A DNA stretch of 64,000 nt from Caldicellulosiruptoraceae bacterium PP1 (GTDB lineage: Bacteria; Bacillota; Thermoanaerobacteria; Caldicellulosiruptorales; Caldicellulosiruptoraceae), in assembly GCA_041320695.1 (NCBI GenBank), contig JBGGOQ010000002.1, positions 147,618-211,617 on the forward strand, in the 5' to 3' direction. Positions 8,095-17,218 of this stretch are shown piece after piece. The translations under genes and the position numbers were made by a program. Under the pieces are notes generated by a model. That model was given only the letters and a program-made list of their open reading frames with translations, did not search any database and was not told the origin of the DNA. Each line of letters starts with the position of its first letter. Position 1 is the first letter of the stretch.

Positions 8095-9021
8095 ATGATT
8101 TTTCCATTAAAGAAAATTAAGTTTTCGTTTAAGCAAATATTAAAAAACTATCAATTATACCTATTAATTATGCCAACATTTTTGTATTTTATTATTTTTA
8201 AGTATATTCCAATGTATGGAGTTTTAATGGCTTTTGAAGATTATGTACCTTCAAGAGGCATAATTGGGAGCCCTTGGGTTGGATTAAGACATTTTGTGAA
8301 TTTCTTTAATTCATTTAATTTTTGGGATTTAATAAAAAATACAGTTTATCTAAGTGTTTTTCAATTAATAATCACATTTCCATTTCCAATAATTATCGCT
8401 TTAATGCTTAATGAATTAACAAACGAAAAAATAAAGAAAACAATACAAACAATTATTTATGCACCATATTTTATATCAACAGTAGTGCTTGTTGGTATGA
8501 TGTACGTATTTCTTTCACCTTCAAGTGGTATTGTGAACAAAATTATTGAAGCTATTAGTGGAAATACAATAGACTTTTTTTCAGCACCCGAATGGTTTAG
8601 ACCACTATATATTATATCAAGTTTATGGCAGGGAACAGGCTTTGGGACTGTAATTTATATGGCTGCATTAGCCAGTGTAGACCCACAATTACATGAAGCA
8701 GCAATTGTTGATGGTGCATCTAAACTTAAAAGAATTTTTGTTATAGACCTTCCTGCAATTATGCCAGTAATTATTATACAGTTGATACTCGCAGTTGGTA
8801 ATATAATGAATGTTGGTTTCGAAAAAACATTCTTAATGCAGACCCCTCTTAATTTAGATGTTTCTGAAATTATTCAAACATATGTTTATAAAGCGGGATT
8901 ATTGCAAGCACAATATTCATTTTCTACCGCCGTAGGTCTTTTTAATGCCGTTATAAACTTTATTTTACTTATAACAGTTAATGCATTAGTGAAAAAAATA
9001 AGTGAGACAAGTCTTTGGTAG
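8095..9021 (+). CDS. Sugar ABC transporter permease (LplB-type)
   Basis: A 308-aa inner-membrane permease of a carbohydrate ABC importer. The first membrane segment is near residues 20-40 and about six are visible. The EAA loop that contacts the ATPase is present as HEAAIVDGASKLKRIFVIDLP. The N-terminal region and the WVGLRHFVNFF segment are typical of the LplB/YtcP-associated first permease. It starts at ATG 8095 with AGGAGG upstream. The second permease follows after 12 bp and the binding protein after both. No ATPase gene accompanies it. The fructo-oligosaccharide substrate is inferred from the GH32 and fructokinase genes that follow. Confidence 0.93.
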   Translation: MIFPLKKIKFSFKQILKNYQLYLLIMPTFLYFIIFKYIPMYGVLMAFEDYVPSRGIIGSPWVGLRHFVNFFNSFNFWDLIKNTVYLSVFQLIITFPFPIIIALMLNELTNEKIKKTIQTIIYAPYFISTVVLVGMMYVFLSPSSGIVNKIIEAISGNTIDFFSAPEWFRPLYIISSLWQGTGFGTVIYMAALASVDPQLHEAAIVDGASKLKRIFVIDLPAIMPVIIIQLILAVGNIMNVGFEKTFLMQTPLNLDVSEIIQTYVYKAGLLQAQYSFSTAVGLFNAVINFILLITVNALVKKISETSLW

Positions 9022-9033
9022 GGGGAGAAAATA

Positions 9034-9927
9034 ATGTTTAGAACAAAGAAAAAAAATATAGAAGATAAATTATTTGATTTAATTAGTTACTTATTTTTGA
9101 TTTTATTTGCTTTAATAATTTTGTATCCACTATACCTTATTGTTGTTGCATCTGTAAGCGATCCTAATATGGTTTCAAATGGGCAAGTTTGGTATTTTCC
9201 AAAAGGCTTTACACTTGAAGGCTACAAAAGAATCTTTGAAGATAATTCGATTTTGTTAGGATATATGAATACAATAATTTATGCAGGATTAGGAGCAATT
9301 ATTAGTGTTGCCATGACAGTAAGTGGAGCATATCCTTTATCACGAAAAGATTTTTATGGAAAAAACTTTTTTATGGCTATATTTGTTTTTACAATGTTTT
9401 TTGGAGGAGGACTTATTCCTACATATCTTTTGGTAAAAAGTCTCGGAATGTTAGATACAGTCTGGGCAATGGTCATACCTGGAGCAGTTTCTGTTTGGAA
9501 TTTAATAATAACAAGAACATTTTTTCAGACTAATATTCCGGAAGAATTACGTGAAGCTGCTTTTATTGATGGGTGTTCAGATTTTAGATATTTTATTAAG
9601 ATTATTTTACCTTTATCAAAGCCAATCATATCTGTTTTAGCATTGTTTGTTATTGTTGGCCAATGGAATGGATATTTTGATGCATTAATTTACCTTTCAA
9701 ATGAAAAAAAATATCCTTTGCAACTTGTTCTTAGAAATATTTTAATACAAGCTGAACCTCAGTTAGGTATGATGATAGATGTTGATACATTGGCTGCAAA
9801 ATTAAAGGTACGAGAACTCATAAAATATTCAGCAATTATTGTGTCTTCAGTTCCACTTTTAGTAATTTATCCATTTATTCAAAAATACTTTGTAAAAGGT
9901 GTAATGATTGGTTCAATAAAAGGTTAA
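9034..9927 (+). CDS. Sugar ABC transporter permease (YtcP/LplC-type)
   Basis: A 297-aa second permease of the importer. About six membrane segments are visible, starting near residue 15. The EAA loop reads REAAFIDGCSDFRYFIKIILPLSKP, and the C-terminus (VKGVMIGSIKG) is the usual ending of YtcP-type permeases. It starts at ATG 9034 with GGGGGAG upstream, 12 bp after the first permease, so the two are almost certainly co-translated as a heterodimer. The 123-bp gap to the binding-protein gene contains another operator copy, so the binding protein may also be transcribed independently. Confidence 0.93.
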   Translation: MFRTKKKNIEDKLFDLISYLFLILFALIILYPLYLIVVASVSDPNMVSNGQVWYFPKGFTLEGYKRIFEDNSILLGYMNTIIYAGLGAIISVAMTVSGAYPLSRKDFYGKNFFMAIFVFTMFFGGGLIPTYLLVKSLGMLDTVWAMVIPGAVSVWNLIITRTFFQTNIPEELREAAFIDGCSDFRYFIKIILPLSKPIISVLALFVIVGQWNGYFDALIYLSNEKKYPLQLVLRNILIQAEPQLGMMIDVDTLAAKLKVRELIKYSAIIVSSVPLLVIYPFIQKYFVKGVMIGSIKG

Positions 9928-9997
9928 TATTTTAAAATTATTTAAATTGCTGAAAAGGAATGAGGTGATAAACTATGTTATAGGTTATTTAGTTTAT

Positions 9998-10015
9998 CAG
10001 AAAAACGTTTAACTA
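9998..10015 (+). promoter_or_regulatory. LacI-type operator before the binding-protein gene
   Basis: CAGAAAAACGTTTAACTA, nearly identical to the lacI operator at 6932-6949 (first 14 bases the same). It lies 36 bases before the binding-protein start codon. This suggests a separately regulated transcript for the binding protein, which is needed in excess over the permeases. Confidence 0.6.
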
Positions 10016-10050
10016 TAAAATTTATAAAATTATAAAAGGAGAGGGAAAAA

Positions 10051-11637
10051 ATGAAGAAAAGGTTGTTGGCATTTACTACTTTAATGTTATTTGTATTTAG
10101 CACAATAATAGGTTATGCAGTACAAGTTGGATTTAACAAAACAGGCTTACCTATTACAAAAAGTAAAGTGACATTAAAAATAGTTTCTCCAAAAGCCCCA
10201 TTAGCACCAAACTATAATGAAATGCTGTTATTTAAGAGACTAGAAAAACAAACAAATGTTCATATTGAATGGAAAAACATACCTGATTCCGACTACCAAG
10301 AAAAGAAGAATTTGCTTTTAGCAAGCGGAGATTTACCAGATGCATTTTATAATGCCGGATTCTCAGATTATGATTTATTTAGATATAGTCAAGATGGAAC
10401 AATCATAAAACTTAATACCTTAATTGATAAATATATGCCAAACGTTAAAAAACTTTATCAAAAAAGACCAGAAATTAAGCAGTTTATGACATTACCAGAT
10501 GGTAATATGTATTCACTTCCTGCTGGAGAAGAATTAGGAACAGGGAAAGAGGCAATTGGGGCAGTTTTATCATTCCAATTTATAAACAAAAAATGGATTG
10601 ATAAGCTTGGATTAAAAGCTCCAACAAATTTAAAAGAACTACATGATGTGTTAGTTGCTTTCAAAAATAAAGATCCAAATGGAAATGGAAAGAAAGATGA
10701 AATACCATTAAGCTTTATTCATATGTGGTGGTGTGCTGATATAGGTACTTTATTTAGTGCATTTGGCATGAATGATACAATTGATCATTTAATAGTTAAA
10801 AATGGTAAGGTTACATTTACAGCTATGCAACCACAATATAAAAATGCAATTATATACTTCAATAAATGGGTAAAAGAAGGACTAATTGATAAAGAATCAT
10901 TTACTCAAACAAAAGATCCTACTGCATTATTTGCAAAAGGAAAAACAAAAGATGAGACATTAGGTTCATTTATGTGGTGGGAAGAAACAGAAATAGTAGG
11001 GCCGGAAAGAGAAAAAGATTATATGTATTTAGGTCCAATCAAAGGGTTAAATAATGAAAATCCGATAATATATAGGACAAATGGTTCACCATGGGGAAGA
11101 GGAGCTTTTGTAATAACAAAGGCTAATAAATACCCTGAAATCACAGCAAGATGGATTGATTTGCAATTTGAACCTAAGATGACTGCACAGGTTCATTGGG
11201 GAGCAATAGGTGATGTTTTTGAAGAAAAAAATGGAAGACTTGTATTTAGGCCATTGCCTGAAGGTGTTGCAATGGGTGAATATAGACAAAAAGTTGCACC
11301 TAACGGAGTTGGCGTAGTAACTGCCGAAGATTTTAAAAATCTTGTAGATATGGAAGATAGAGCTAAAGTGAGAATTGATAGAGTAAAAAAATATTCACCA
11401 TATATGACATCAGAAATTATACCAACATTATTCTTCACCCCAAGTGAATTAGACAGAAAAAATAAAATTGAGGTTGATTTATATCAATATGTTAATAAAA
11501 AGAGAGCTCAATGGTTAATGAACGGTGGTATTGAAAAAGAATGGAATAAATATCTAAGTGATCTAAAGAAAATTGGTATTGACGAATATCTAAAGATATT
11601 GCAAACTGCTTACAATAGATATAAAAATAGCAAATAA
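10051..11637 (+). CDS. Extracellular sugar-binding protein (LplA/YtcQ-type) of the fructan ABC importer
   Basis: A 528-aa exported binding protein. The N-terminus is a Sec signal peptide (MKKRLLAFTTLMLFVFSTII) with likely cleavage after GYA. There is no lipobox cysteine, which is unusual for a Gram-positive binding protein. The mature part has the features of the large LplA/YtcQ group: an early LLASGDLPDAFYNAGF segment, an INKKWIDKLGLKAPTN strand-helix and a DPNGNGKKDEIPLS loop that resembles the calcium-binding loop of this family. Start ATG 10051 has AAAGGAGAGGG upstream. It is followed by a strong stem-loop at 11655. The ligand is inferred to be fructo-oligosaccharides from the adjacent GH32 genes. 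Confidence 0.92.
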   Translation: MKKRLLAFTTLMLFVFSTIIGYAVQVGFNKTGLPITKSKVTLKIVSPKAPLAPNYNEMLLFKRLEKQTNVHIEWKNIPDSDYQEKKNLLLASGDLPDAFYNAGFSDYDLFRYSQDGTIIKLNTLIDKYMPNVKKLYQKRPEIKQFMTLPDGNMYSLPAGEELGTGKEAIGAVLSFQFINKKWIDKLGLKAPTNLKELHDVLVAFKNKDPNGNGKKDEIPLSFIHMWWCADIGTLFSAFGMNDTIDHLIVKNGKVTFTAMQPQYKNAIIYFNKWVKEGLIDKESFTQTKDPTALFAKGKTKDETLGSFMWWEETEIVGPEREKDYMYLGPIKGLNNENPIIYRTNGSPWGRGAFVITKANKYPEITARWIDLQFEPKMTAQVHWGAIGDVFEEKNGRLVFRPLPEGVAMGEYRQKVAPNGVGVVTAEDFKNLVDMEDRAKVRIDRVKKYSPYMTSEIIPTLFFTPSELDRKNKIEVDLYQYVNKKRAQWLMNGGIEKEWNKYLSDLKKIGIDEYLKILQTAYNRYKNSK

Positions 11638-11654
11638 TTCTTACACATATTTTT

Positions 11655-11699
11655 GGGGATATATCAAATAGATATATCCCCAGAATACAATTTTTTTTT
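11655..11699 (+). terminator. Intrinsic terminator or attenuator after the binding-protein gene
   Basis: An 11-bp perfect stem (11655-11665 with 11671-11681), a 5-nt loop and a run of nine T at 11691-11699. It would end or attenuate the transcript after the binding protein, so that the GH32 genes are made in smaller amount or from another promoter. Confidence 0.75.
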
Positions 11700-11794
11700 G
11701 TAAAAGTTTTAAAGGCTGGTGAATGATTAGAGAAATAAAATATGCTTATAATAAAGAAAATTATATATTATGCTCTTTATTTGGAGGGGAAGCA

Positions 11795-14056
11795 ATGTCA
11801 TTAGTTTTATATTTCCCATTTGATGAAATGGAAGAGAATTATACAAAAGATAAAATTACTGGAAAATTAAATTATATAAATTATACATTTAATGAGGCAA
11901 AATTTAAAAAGTCTTCATATCCAGAAAGATATCCTGGTGTTAAAGGTAATGCATTATTATTTGATGGTTTTTCAACATGGATTGAAGTCAATGAAGGAAT
12001 AATCAAAAAAGAAACAAACCAGTTAACTATCGAAACCTGGATAATATCAAAATGTTATGAGTATCCTGAAAACAATGAAATTACTGCCATAGTTAATCAA
12101 CATAACAATGAAAAAGTTCAAGGATTTATTTTAGGACTCAAAAAATATAATGAAATATCTTTTAGAGTAGCAGTAAATGGGAAATGGTTTGAGATCAATA
12201 ATTCGGAAAGATTAATTCCATTAAATACATGGGCAAATATTGTAGCAGTTTTTAATGGCAAAGATGGATATATGGAATTATATATAAATGGTGAAAAAGT
12301 AGGTTTAAAAGAAATACCAAAAGATTCCTTTATTACACCAACAAATGAAAAACTAATAATTGGAAAAACTAATAATTCAGAAAAGTTAGATGAATGTGAA
12401 ATTGCTTGTTTTTGCGGTTTGATGGACCAATTAAAAATATACGATGAAGTACTTGATAAAAAAAAGATCAAGGATAATTATGATCAATATATAATTGAAT
12501 CAAATAGTAAGATACAAATAAACTACAATAATATAAATAGAGAAATATATAATAGTGATAAGCATAGACCAGTATATCATTTAATTGCACCTGGTTGTTG
12601 GATGAATGAACCACATGCTCCTTTATATTTTGAAGGGAAATATCATATCTTTTATCAGCATAATCCACATGGACCGATTTGGAGACAAATTCATTGGGGG
12701 CATGCAATTAGTGATGATATGATTCATTGGCGTGATTTGCCATATGCATTAATACCTGAAAAAAATAAAATTGACCAAAATGGGTGTTGGTCTGGTTCTG
12801 CATTTATTGATAATGGCATACCTGTTTTGATCTATACAGCTCAAGATCAATTAACTAATACCCAATGTATTACTTTTGCAAAGAGTTCATATTTTGAGGA
12901 TAGAGATATTGAATTAAAAAACTGGATTAAATATAATAAACCAATAATTTTACAAGATATGAATATAAAAACAGACAAGGGCGAAATGCATTATGGCCAT
13001 TTTAGAGATCCATTTGTATGGAAGGAAGATAATATATATTATGCAATAGTAGGCACTGGATTTCAAAAAAATGGGAAAAGTACAGGAGGAGCAGCATTAT
13101 TATATATATCTCATGATTTATATAATTGGGAATATAAGAAACCTTTATATATTGGAGATTATAATAAATACCCTAAAACAGGTGAAATATGGGAATTACC
13201 AGTCTTCTTACCTATAGGAAAAGACAATAAAGGGAATATTAAATATATATTACTAATCAATCCATACTACTTAAATTATAGCATATATAGTAATAGATAT
13301 GTATGGTATTGGATTGGGAGCTGGAACAAGAGCAATTTATCATTTATGCCTGACAATGATAAGCCTGAATTATTTGATTTAGGTGAACATTTTACTGGAC
13401 CAAGTGGGATGATTGATCCAAAAGGTAGAGCAATTATTTTCAGTATAGCACAAGGTAGAAGACCAAGAAGAGATGAATATTTATCAGGTTGGGCACATAA
13501 TGGAGGATTACCAATACATGTTTATTTGAGAGAAGATGGGCGTTTGGGAATAGATGTAATTTCAGAGATAGAGTCTTTAAGAGAAAAAGAGTACGTCAAT
13601 ATAACTAATGTCACCATAGATCAAGCAAATAAAATGATTGAATTTATTAAAGATGACTGCATTGAAATTGAATTAGAGATAGAAACAGGAAAATCAAATA
13701 AAGTTGGTATTATATTGAAAAGATCTCCTGATGGTATAGAGGAAACATATTTATATTATAAAAGTGATACAAAAGAAGTATTTATAGATAGAACAAAATC
13801 TACATTAAATGATGAGTACGAAAAAGGTATTCAAGGTGGATATATTGATATTAATGAAAATATAGTAAAATTTCATATATACGTAGACAAATCTATGATT
13901 GAAGCTTATATAAATAATCTTAAGGCAATAACGTCACGAGTATATCCAGTAAGGGATGATTCATTAGGATTATTATTATGGGCAGATAAAAACCCAGAAA
14001 CAGTAAAAATTAAGAAACTTAATATTTGGAAATTAGAAACTGCATATAAAAAATGA
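11795..14056 (+). CDS. Intracellular GH32 fructan hydrolase with N-terminal LamG domain and a WMNEP nucleophile motif
   Basis: About 753 aa. Residues 1-230 form a LamG/concanavalin-like beta-sandwich (LVLYFPFDE, ALLFDGFSTWIEV, LTIETWI, MELYINGEKVG, GLMDQLKIYDEVLD). From about residue 260 comes a GH32 five-bladed propeller and then a C-terminal beta-sandwich. Conserved elements: HFRDPFVW with D405 as transition-state stabiliser and GEIWELP with E467 as acid/base. The nucleophile motif, normally WMNDPNG, reads WMNEPHAP with Glu at 272. No signal peptide is seen, so it should act in the cytoplasm on imported fructo-oligosaccharides. A start at 11723 is possible, but ATG 11795 has GGAGGGG 7 nt upstream and begins exactly at the LamG fold. 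Function may be hydrolysis or fructosyl transfer. Confidence 0.88.
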   Translation: MSLVLYFPFDEMEENYTKDKITGKLNYINYTFNEAKFKKSSYPERYPGVKGNALLFDGFSTWIEVNEGIIKKETNQLTIETWIISKCYEYPENNEITAIVNQHNNEKVQGFILGLKKYNEISFRVAVNGKWFEINNSERLIPLNTWANIVAVFNGKDGYMELYINGEKVGLKEIPKDSFITPTNEKLIIGKTNNSEKLDECEIACFCGLMDQLKIYDEVLDKKKIKDNYDQYIIESNSKIQINYNNINREIYNSDKHRPVYHLIAPGCWMNEPHAPLYFEGKYHIFYQHNPHGPIWRQIHWGHAISDDMIHWRDLPYALIPEKNKIDQNGCWSGSAFIDNGIPVLIYTAQDQLTNTQCITFAKSSYFEDRDIELKNWIKYNKPIILQDMNIKTDKGEMHYGHFRDPFVWKEDNIYYAIVGTGFQKNGKSTGGAALLYISHDLYNWEYKKPLYIGDYNKYPKTGEIWELPVFLPIGKDNKGNIKYILLINPYYLNYSIYSNRYVWYWIGSWNKSNLSFMPDNDKPELFDLGEHFTGPSGMIDPKGRAIIFSIAQGRRPRRDEYLSGWAHNGGLPIHVYLREDGRLGIDVISEIESLREKEYVNITNVTIDQANKMIEFIKDDCIEIELEIETGKSNKVGIILKRSPDGIEETYLYYKSDTKEVFIDRTKSTLNDEYEKGIQGGYIDINENIVKFHIYVDKSMIEAYINNLKAITSRVYPVRDDSLGLLLWADKNPETVKIKKLNIWKLETAYKK

Positions 14057-14076
14057 CAAAGAAAGGAATTAGTAGA

Positions 14077-15567
14077 ATGACTAAACTATCAAAAGCAAAT
14101 GATTATATAAAAACTAATAAAGATAATGTAAACCCTTACTTTAGAATGAAATACCACGTTATGCCGGAAATTGGTTGGATGAATGACCCAAATGGGTTTA
14201 TTTATTATAGAGATAAATATCACTTATTCTACCAACATTATCCTTTTGATTCAAAATGGGGGCCTATATATTGGGGGCATGTTGCCAGCGATGATTTAAT
14301 AAAATGGGAATATATGCCTATTGCTTTAGCACCTGATATGTATTATGACGTAGATGGTTGCTTTTCAGGTAGTGCGATAGAAAAAGACGGGAAATTATAT
14401 ATAATGTATACTGGCCATACAAATCCAGATCCTGATAATCCTGAAAATATAAGAGAAGTGCAAAATATTGCCATATCAGATGATGGTGTTAATTTTACTA
14501 AAGTTAGACAAAACCCAGTAATTAGTACAAATGATTTACCAAGCTTTGCTTTACCTCAAGATTTTAGGGATCCTAAGGTTTTCAAGCAAGATGATAATTA
14601 TTATGCTGTTATAGCATCAAGAAATATCGATAGTAGTGGTCAAGTATTGTTATATAAATCAAAAGATTTATTAAATTGGGATTATGTTGCTGTAGTGAAT
14701 AAAAGCAATAATAAATTAGGAAAAATGTGGGAATGTCCAGACTTATTTAAACTAGATGATAAATATATTTTTATTCTTTCAAGTCAATATTTAGACAGTG
14801 AAGAATATAAGTTTAATAATTTATTTTCAAGTATATATATGATTGGTGATATGAACTTTGAAACAGGAAGTTTTACACATGCGTATATAGATGAGATTGA
14901 TTATGGTTTTGATTTTTATGCCCCACAAACACTTGTAGATAATAATGGTAGAAGAATAATGATTGCTTGGATGCAAATGTGGGGGAGAACAATACCTACA
15001 AATTATAAAAATCACAAATGGGCAGGGGCAATGACTTTACCAAGACAACTAAAAATAGTTAATGGTAAATTATATCAATTGCCAGTAGATGAGATAACAA
15101 AGTATAGAAGAAATTATATAAACTATACTAATGTTACTGTTTATAACAATATATCTTTACAAGGAATAGAAGGACAAAATATAGAATTGGAATTAGAAAT
15201 AGATGCTCAAAAAGCTAACAAGTTTGGAATTAAAGTTTTAAAAGGCGAAGATGAACAAACTATTATGTACTATGACAGATGCGAAGGTATTTTTGCATTT
15301 GATCGTTCTCATAGTGGTGAAAAAATAGATAATATTGATGACCCGTTGGAAAACAATCAAGTTAGAAAAACTAAAGTATTACTAAAAAATAATTTGTTAA
15401 AATTAAGGATTTTTATTGACAGGATTTCTGTTGAAGTATTTATTCAAGATGGTGAACGTGTGATGAGCTCTACTGTTTATCCAAAATGTACATCTAAAAG
15501 TATTGAATTCTTTTCTGATGATAAAATTATTATTAAGAATCTTAATAAATGGGATATTAATATTTAA
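14077..15567 (+). CDS. GH32 beta-fructosidase (sucrose/fructan hydrolase, cytoplasmic)
   Basis: About 496 aa with canonical GH32 residues: nucleophile D37 in WMNDPNG, D165 in DFRDP and acid/base E219 in MWECPD. A C-terminal beta-sandwich contains the usual RIFIDRISVEVFIQDG segment. There is no signal peptide, so it probably splits imported sucrose, fructo-oligosaccharides or their phosphates inside the cell. An earlier in-frame ATG at 14053 overlaps the stop of the preceding GH32 gene but lacks a ribosome binding site; ATG 14077 has AAAGGA 9 nt upstream and is preferred. The two GH32 genes are clearly one transcription unit. Fructose released would feed the PfkB kinase encoded further downstream. 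Confidence 0.93.
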   Translation: MTKLSKANDYIKTNKDNVNPYFRMKYHVMPEIGWMNDPNGFIYYRDKYHLFYQHYPFDSKWGPIYWGHVASDDLIKWEYMPIALAPDMYYDVDGCFSGSAIEKDGKLYIMYTGHTNPDPDNPENIREVQNIAISDDGVNFTKVRQNPVISTNDLPSFALPQDFRDPKVFKQDDNYYAVIASRNIDSSGQVLLYKSKDLLNWDYVAVVNKSNNKLGKMWECPDLFKLDDKYIFILSSQYLDSEEYKFNNLFSSIYMIGDMNFETGSFTHAYIDEIDYGFDFYAPQTLVDNNGRRIMIAWMQMWGRTIPTNYKNHKWAGAMTLPRQLKIVNGKLYQLPVDEITKYRRNYINYTNVTVYNNISLQGIEGQNIELELEIDAQKANKFGIKVLKGEDEQTIMYYDRCEGIFAFDRSHSGEKIDNIDDPLENNQVRKTKVLLKNNLLKLRIFIDRISVEVFIQDGERVMSSTVYPKCTSKSIEFFSDDKIIIKNLNKWDINI

Positions 15568-16026
15568 AGAAAATTTTCACTACTGTATGAAATACATAAA
15601 AAGGTTATTGCAATTGGAACGCTAAACATTAAAAGATATTATATTAATTACAAAACTTATATAATTATTTGAATGCACGAAATTATTTACTGACAGTAGT
15701 AAAGTATTATATATAAATCAAAGTAAAGCTTTTAACTAATTTTTTAATATATAAATAATTAAATTAAGTTCAAATTATGATTTTTCAAAAAAGAAATTAC
15801 AAATGAGCTAATTACAGGTTATGATAATATGACAATAAGACCTGAAAATTAAATAAAGTACTTTTTAAAATTTAATATGTTTTGCCTAATCGCCATGATT
15901 TTAATTATAGTTTTCATTCGCAAATTAATACACATTTTTAGTATTAAAAATGGTAGATTTAATTTTTAATAAATAATAAAATATAAAAAAATATATTTAA
16001 ATCTATGGCGATGGAGGTAGAATAAA
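15568..16026 (+). other. Gap between GH32 and esterase genes with a decayed SLH fragment
   Basis: 459 AT-rich bases without an intact gene. It holds the short SLH-like fragment at 15793-15852. A GGAGG site just before 16027 belongs to the esterase gene. No clear terminator was found after the GH32 gene. Confidence 0.5.
15793..15852 (+). pseudogene. Remnant of an SLH-domain gene
   Basis: Nineteen codons read EITNELITGYDNMTIRPEN and then stop. This matches the core of S-layer homology repeats (GLITGYxDxTFRPxxxITR), compare the SLH repeats of the xylanase at 25740. No start codon or upstream domain remains, so this is a fragment of a lost surface-anchored protein, possibly an SLH-anchored fructanase. 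Chance similarity is possible because the match is short. Confidence 0.45.
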
Positions 16027-17187
16027 ATGAGCCAAGTATATGAAAAGCATTGGGTTGGAGGATGGAGCACAAGCCCATCAGATTTCAAGTTATATCCTCT
16101 GAACCTTCAAAATCAAACTTTGAGGATTATTCTAAGAACTAATATGTATGGTGAAAAGGTAAAAATTAGGCTTTCTAATAAATTTGGGAACCAAGATATA
16201 CATATTGGGAAGGTTACTGTTGGTTTATATTATTTTGATAAAGATGGTTTAGTTGAAAATCTGCAAACACTAACATTTGAAGGGAATAAGTCTTTGGTGC
16301 TTAAAAAAGGTGAAATGGTATATAGCGATTCTATCGATTTAACACTTGAAACATTTGACCATTTAGCCATCAGCATTTATATTCCAGAGAAAACAACTAT
16401 TACAACAGCAAATTCTACTGGTGCAAAATGTTATATATCATTAAATGGTGATAAATGTGAGTCAAAAGATTTGAAAGAGTTTTTTGGGGAAGAATATAGT
16501 AAAGCAGAAGAACATGTCACATATAACATACCATTAATAACTGGGCTTGATGTTTATACATCTAAAGAAAATCAAGCAATAGTTACATTTGGAGATTCAA
16601 TAACAGCAGGAATGTGGCCAGACTTTTTTGCACAAAGGTTAAATAGATTAGGAATTAAACATTTAAGTGTATTAAGACAAGGTATAGGTGGAAATAGAAT
16701 TCTTCATGATAGCTCACAACAATTTGATGGATTATATGGAATTGCAGGAATTAAAAGATTTGAAGATGATGCAATAAAACAATCAGGTGTTAAATATATT
16801 ATAATACTTGAAGGTATAAACGATATAATGCATCCAGGTTCTGCAGCTCCAATATCAGAAACTGTTTCAACACAAGATTTAATAAATGGTCTTAAATACT
16901 TTGTTGATACAGCACATAAAAATGGAATTAAGATTTTTGGTGGAACTATAATGCCATTTGGTTGTGAAAATCCAAACGATCCAAATGAGTTAAAAAGACA
17001 AAAAGTAAATGAATGGATTAGAACAAGCAACTACTTTGATGGATATATTGATTTTGACAAAGCATTAAGAGACCCAGAAAATCCACTTAGATTATTAGAA
17101 AAGTATGACTGTGGCGATAAACTTCATCCAAGTGAAGAAGGCTATAAAGCAATGGCTGAGGCTATTGATGTTAATTTATTTAAATAA
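16027..17187 (+). CDS. SGNH/GDSL-family esterase (putative carbohydrate deacetylase)
   Basis: A 386-aa two-domain protein. Residues 1-180 form a beta-rich N-terminal domain of the type seen before GDSL hydrolases. From about residue 185 comes the SGNH hydrolase: block I TFGDSITAG with nucleophile S191, block II GIGGNR, block III EGINDI, and block V GDKLHPS with D364 and H367. All four SGNH residues are therefore present. There is no signal peptide, so the enzyme is expected in the cytoplasm. It is separated from the GH32 gene by a 459-bp gap but lies 31 bp before the fructokinase gene, suggesting co-transcription with it. The likely role is removal of acetyl or acyl groups from imported oligosaccharides; the substrate is not determined. 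Confidence 0.88.
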   Translation: MSQVYEKHWVGGWSTSPSDFKLYPLNLQNQTLRIILRTNMYGEKVKIRLSNKFGNQDIHIGKVTVGLYYFDKDGLVENLQTLTFEGNKSLVLKKGEMVYSDSIDLTLETFDHLAISIYIPEKTTITTANSTGAKCYISLNGDKCESKDLKEFFGEEYSKAEEHVTYNIPLITGLDVYTSKENQAIVTFGDSITAGMWPDFFAQRLNRLGIKHLSVLRQGIGGNRILHDSSQQFDGLYGIAGIKRFEDDAIKQSGVKYIIILEGINDIMHPGSAAPISETVSTQDLINGLKYFVDTAHKNGIKIFGGTIMPFGCENPNDPNELKRQKVNEWIRTSNYFDGYIDFDKALRDPENPLRLLEKYDCGDKLHPSEEGYKAMAEAIDVNLFK

Positions 17188-17218
17188 AACAATTTATATA
17201 TTTTGAGAGGGATTTTAT

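Noticed and set aside
12118-12707. Two minus-strand frames inside the LamG-GH32 gene
   Set aside because: They are shadows of a well-conserved coding region and lack ribosome binding sites.
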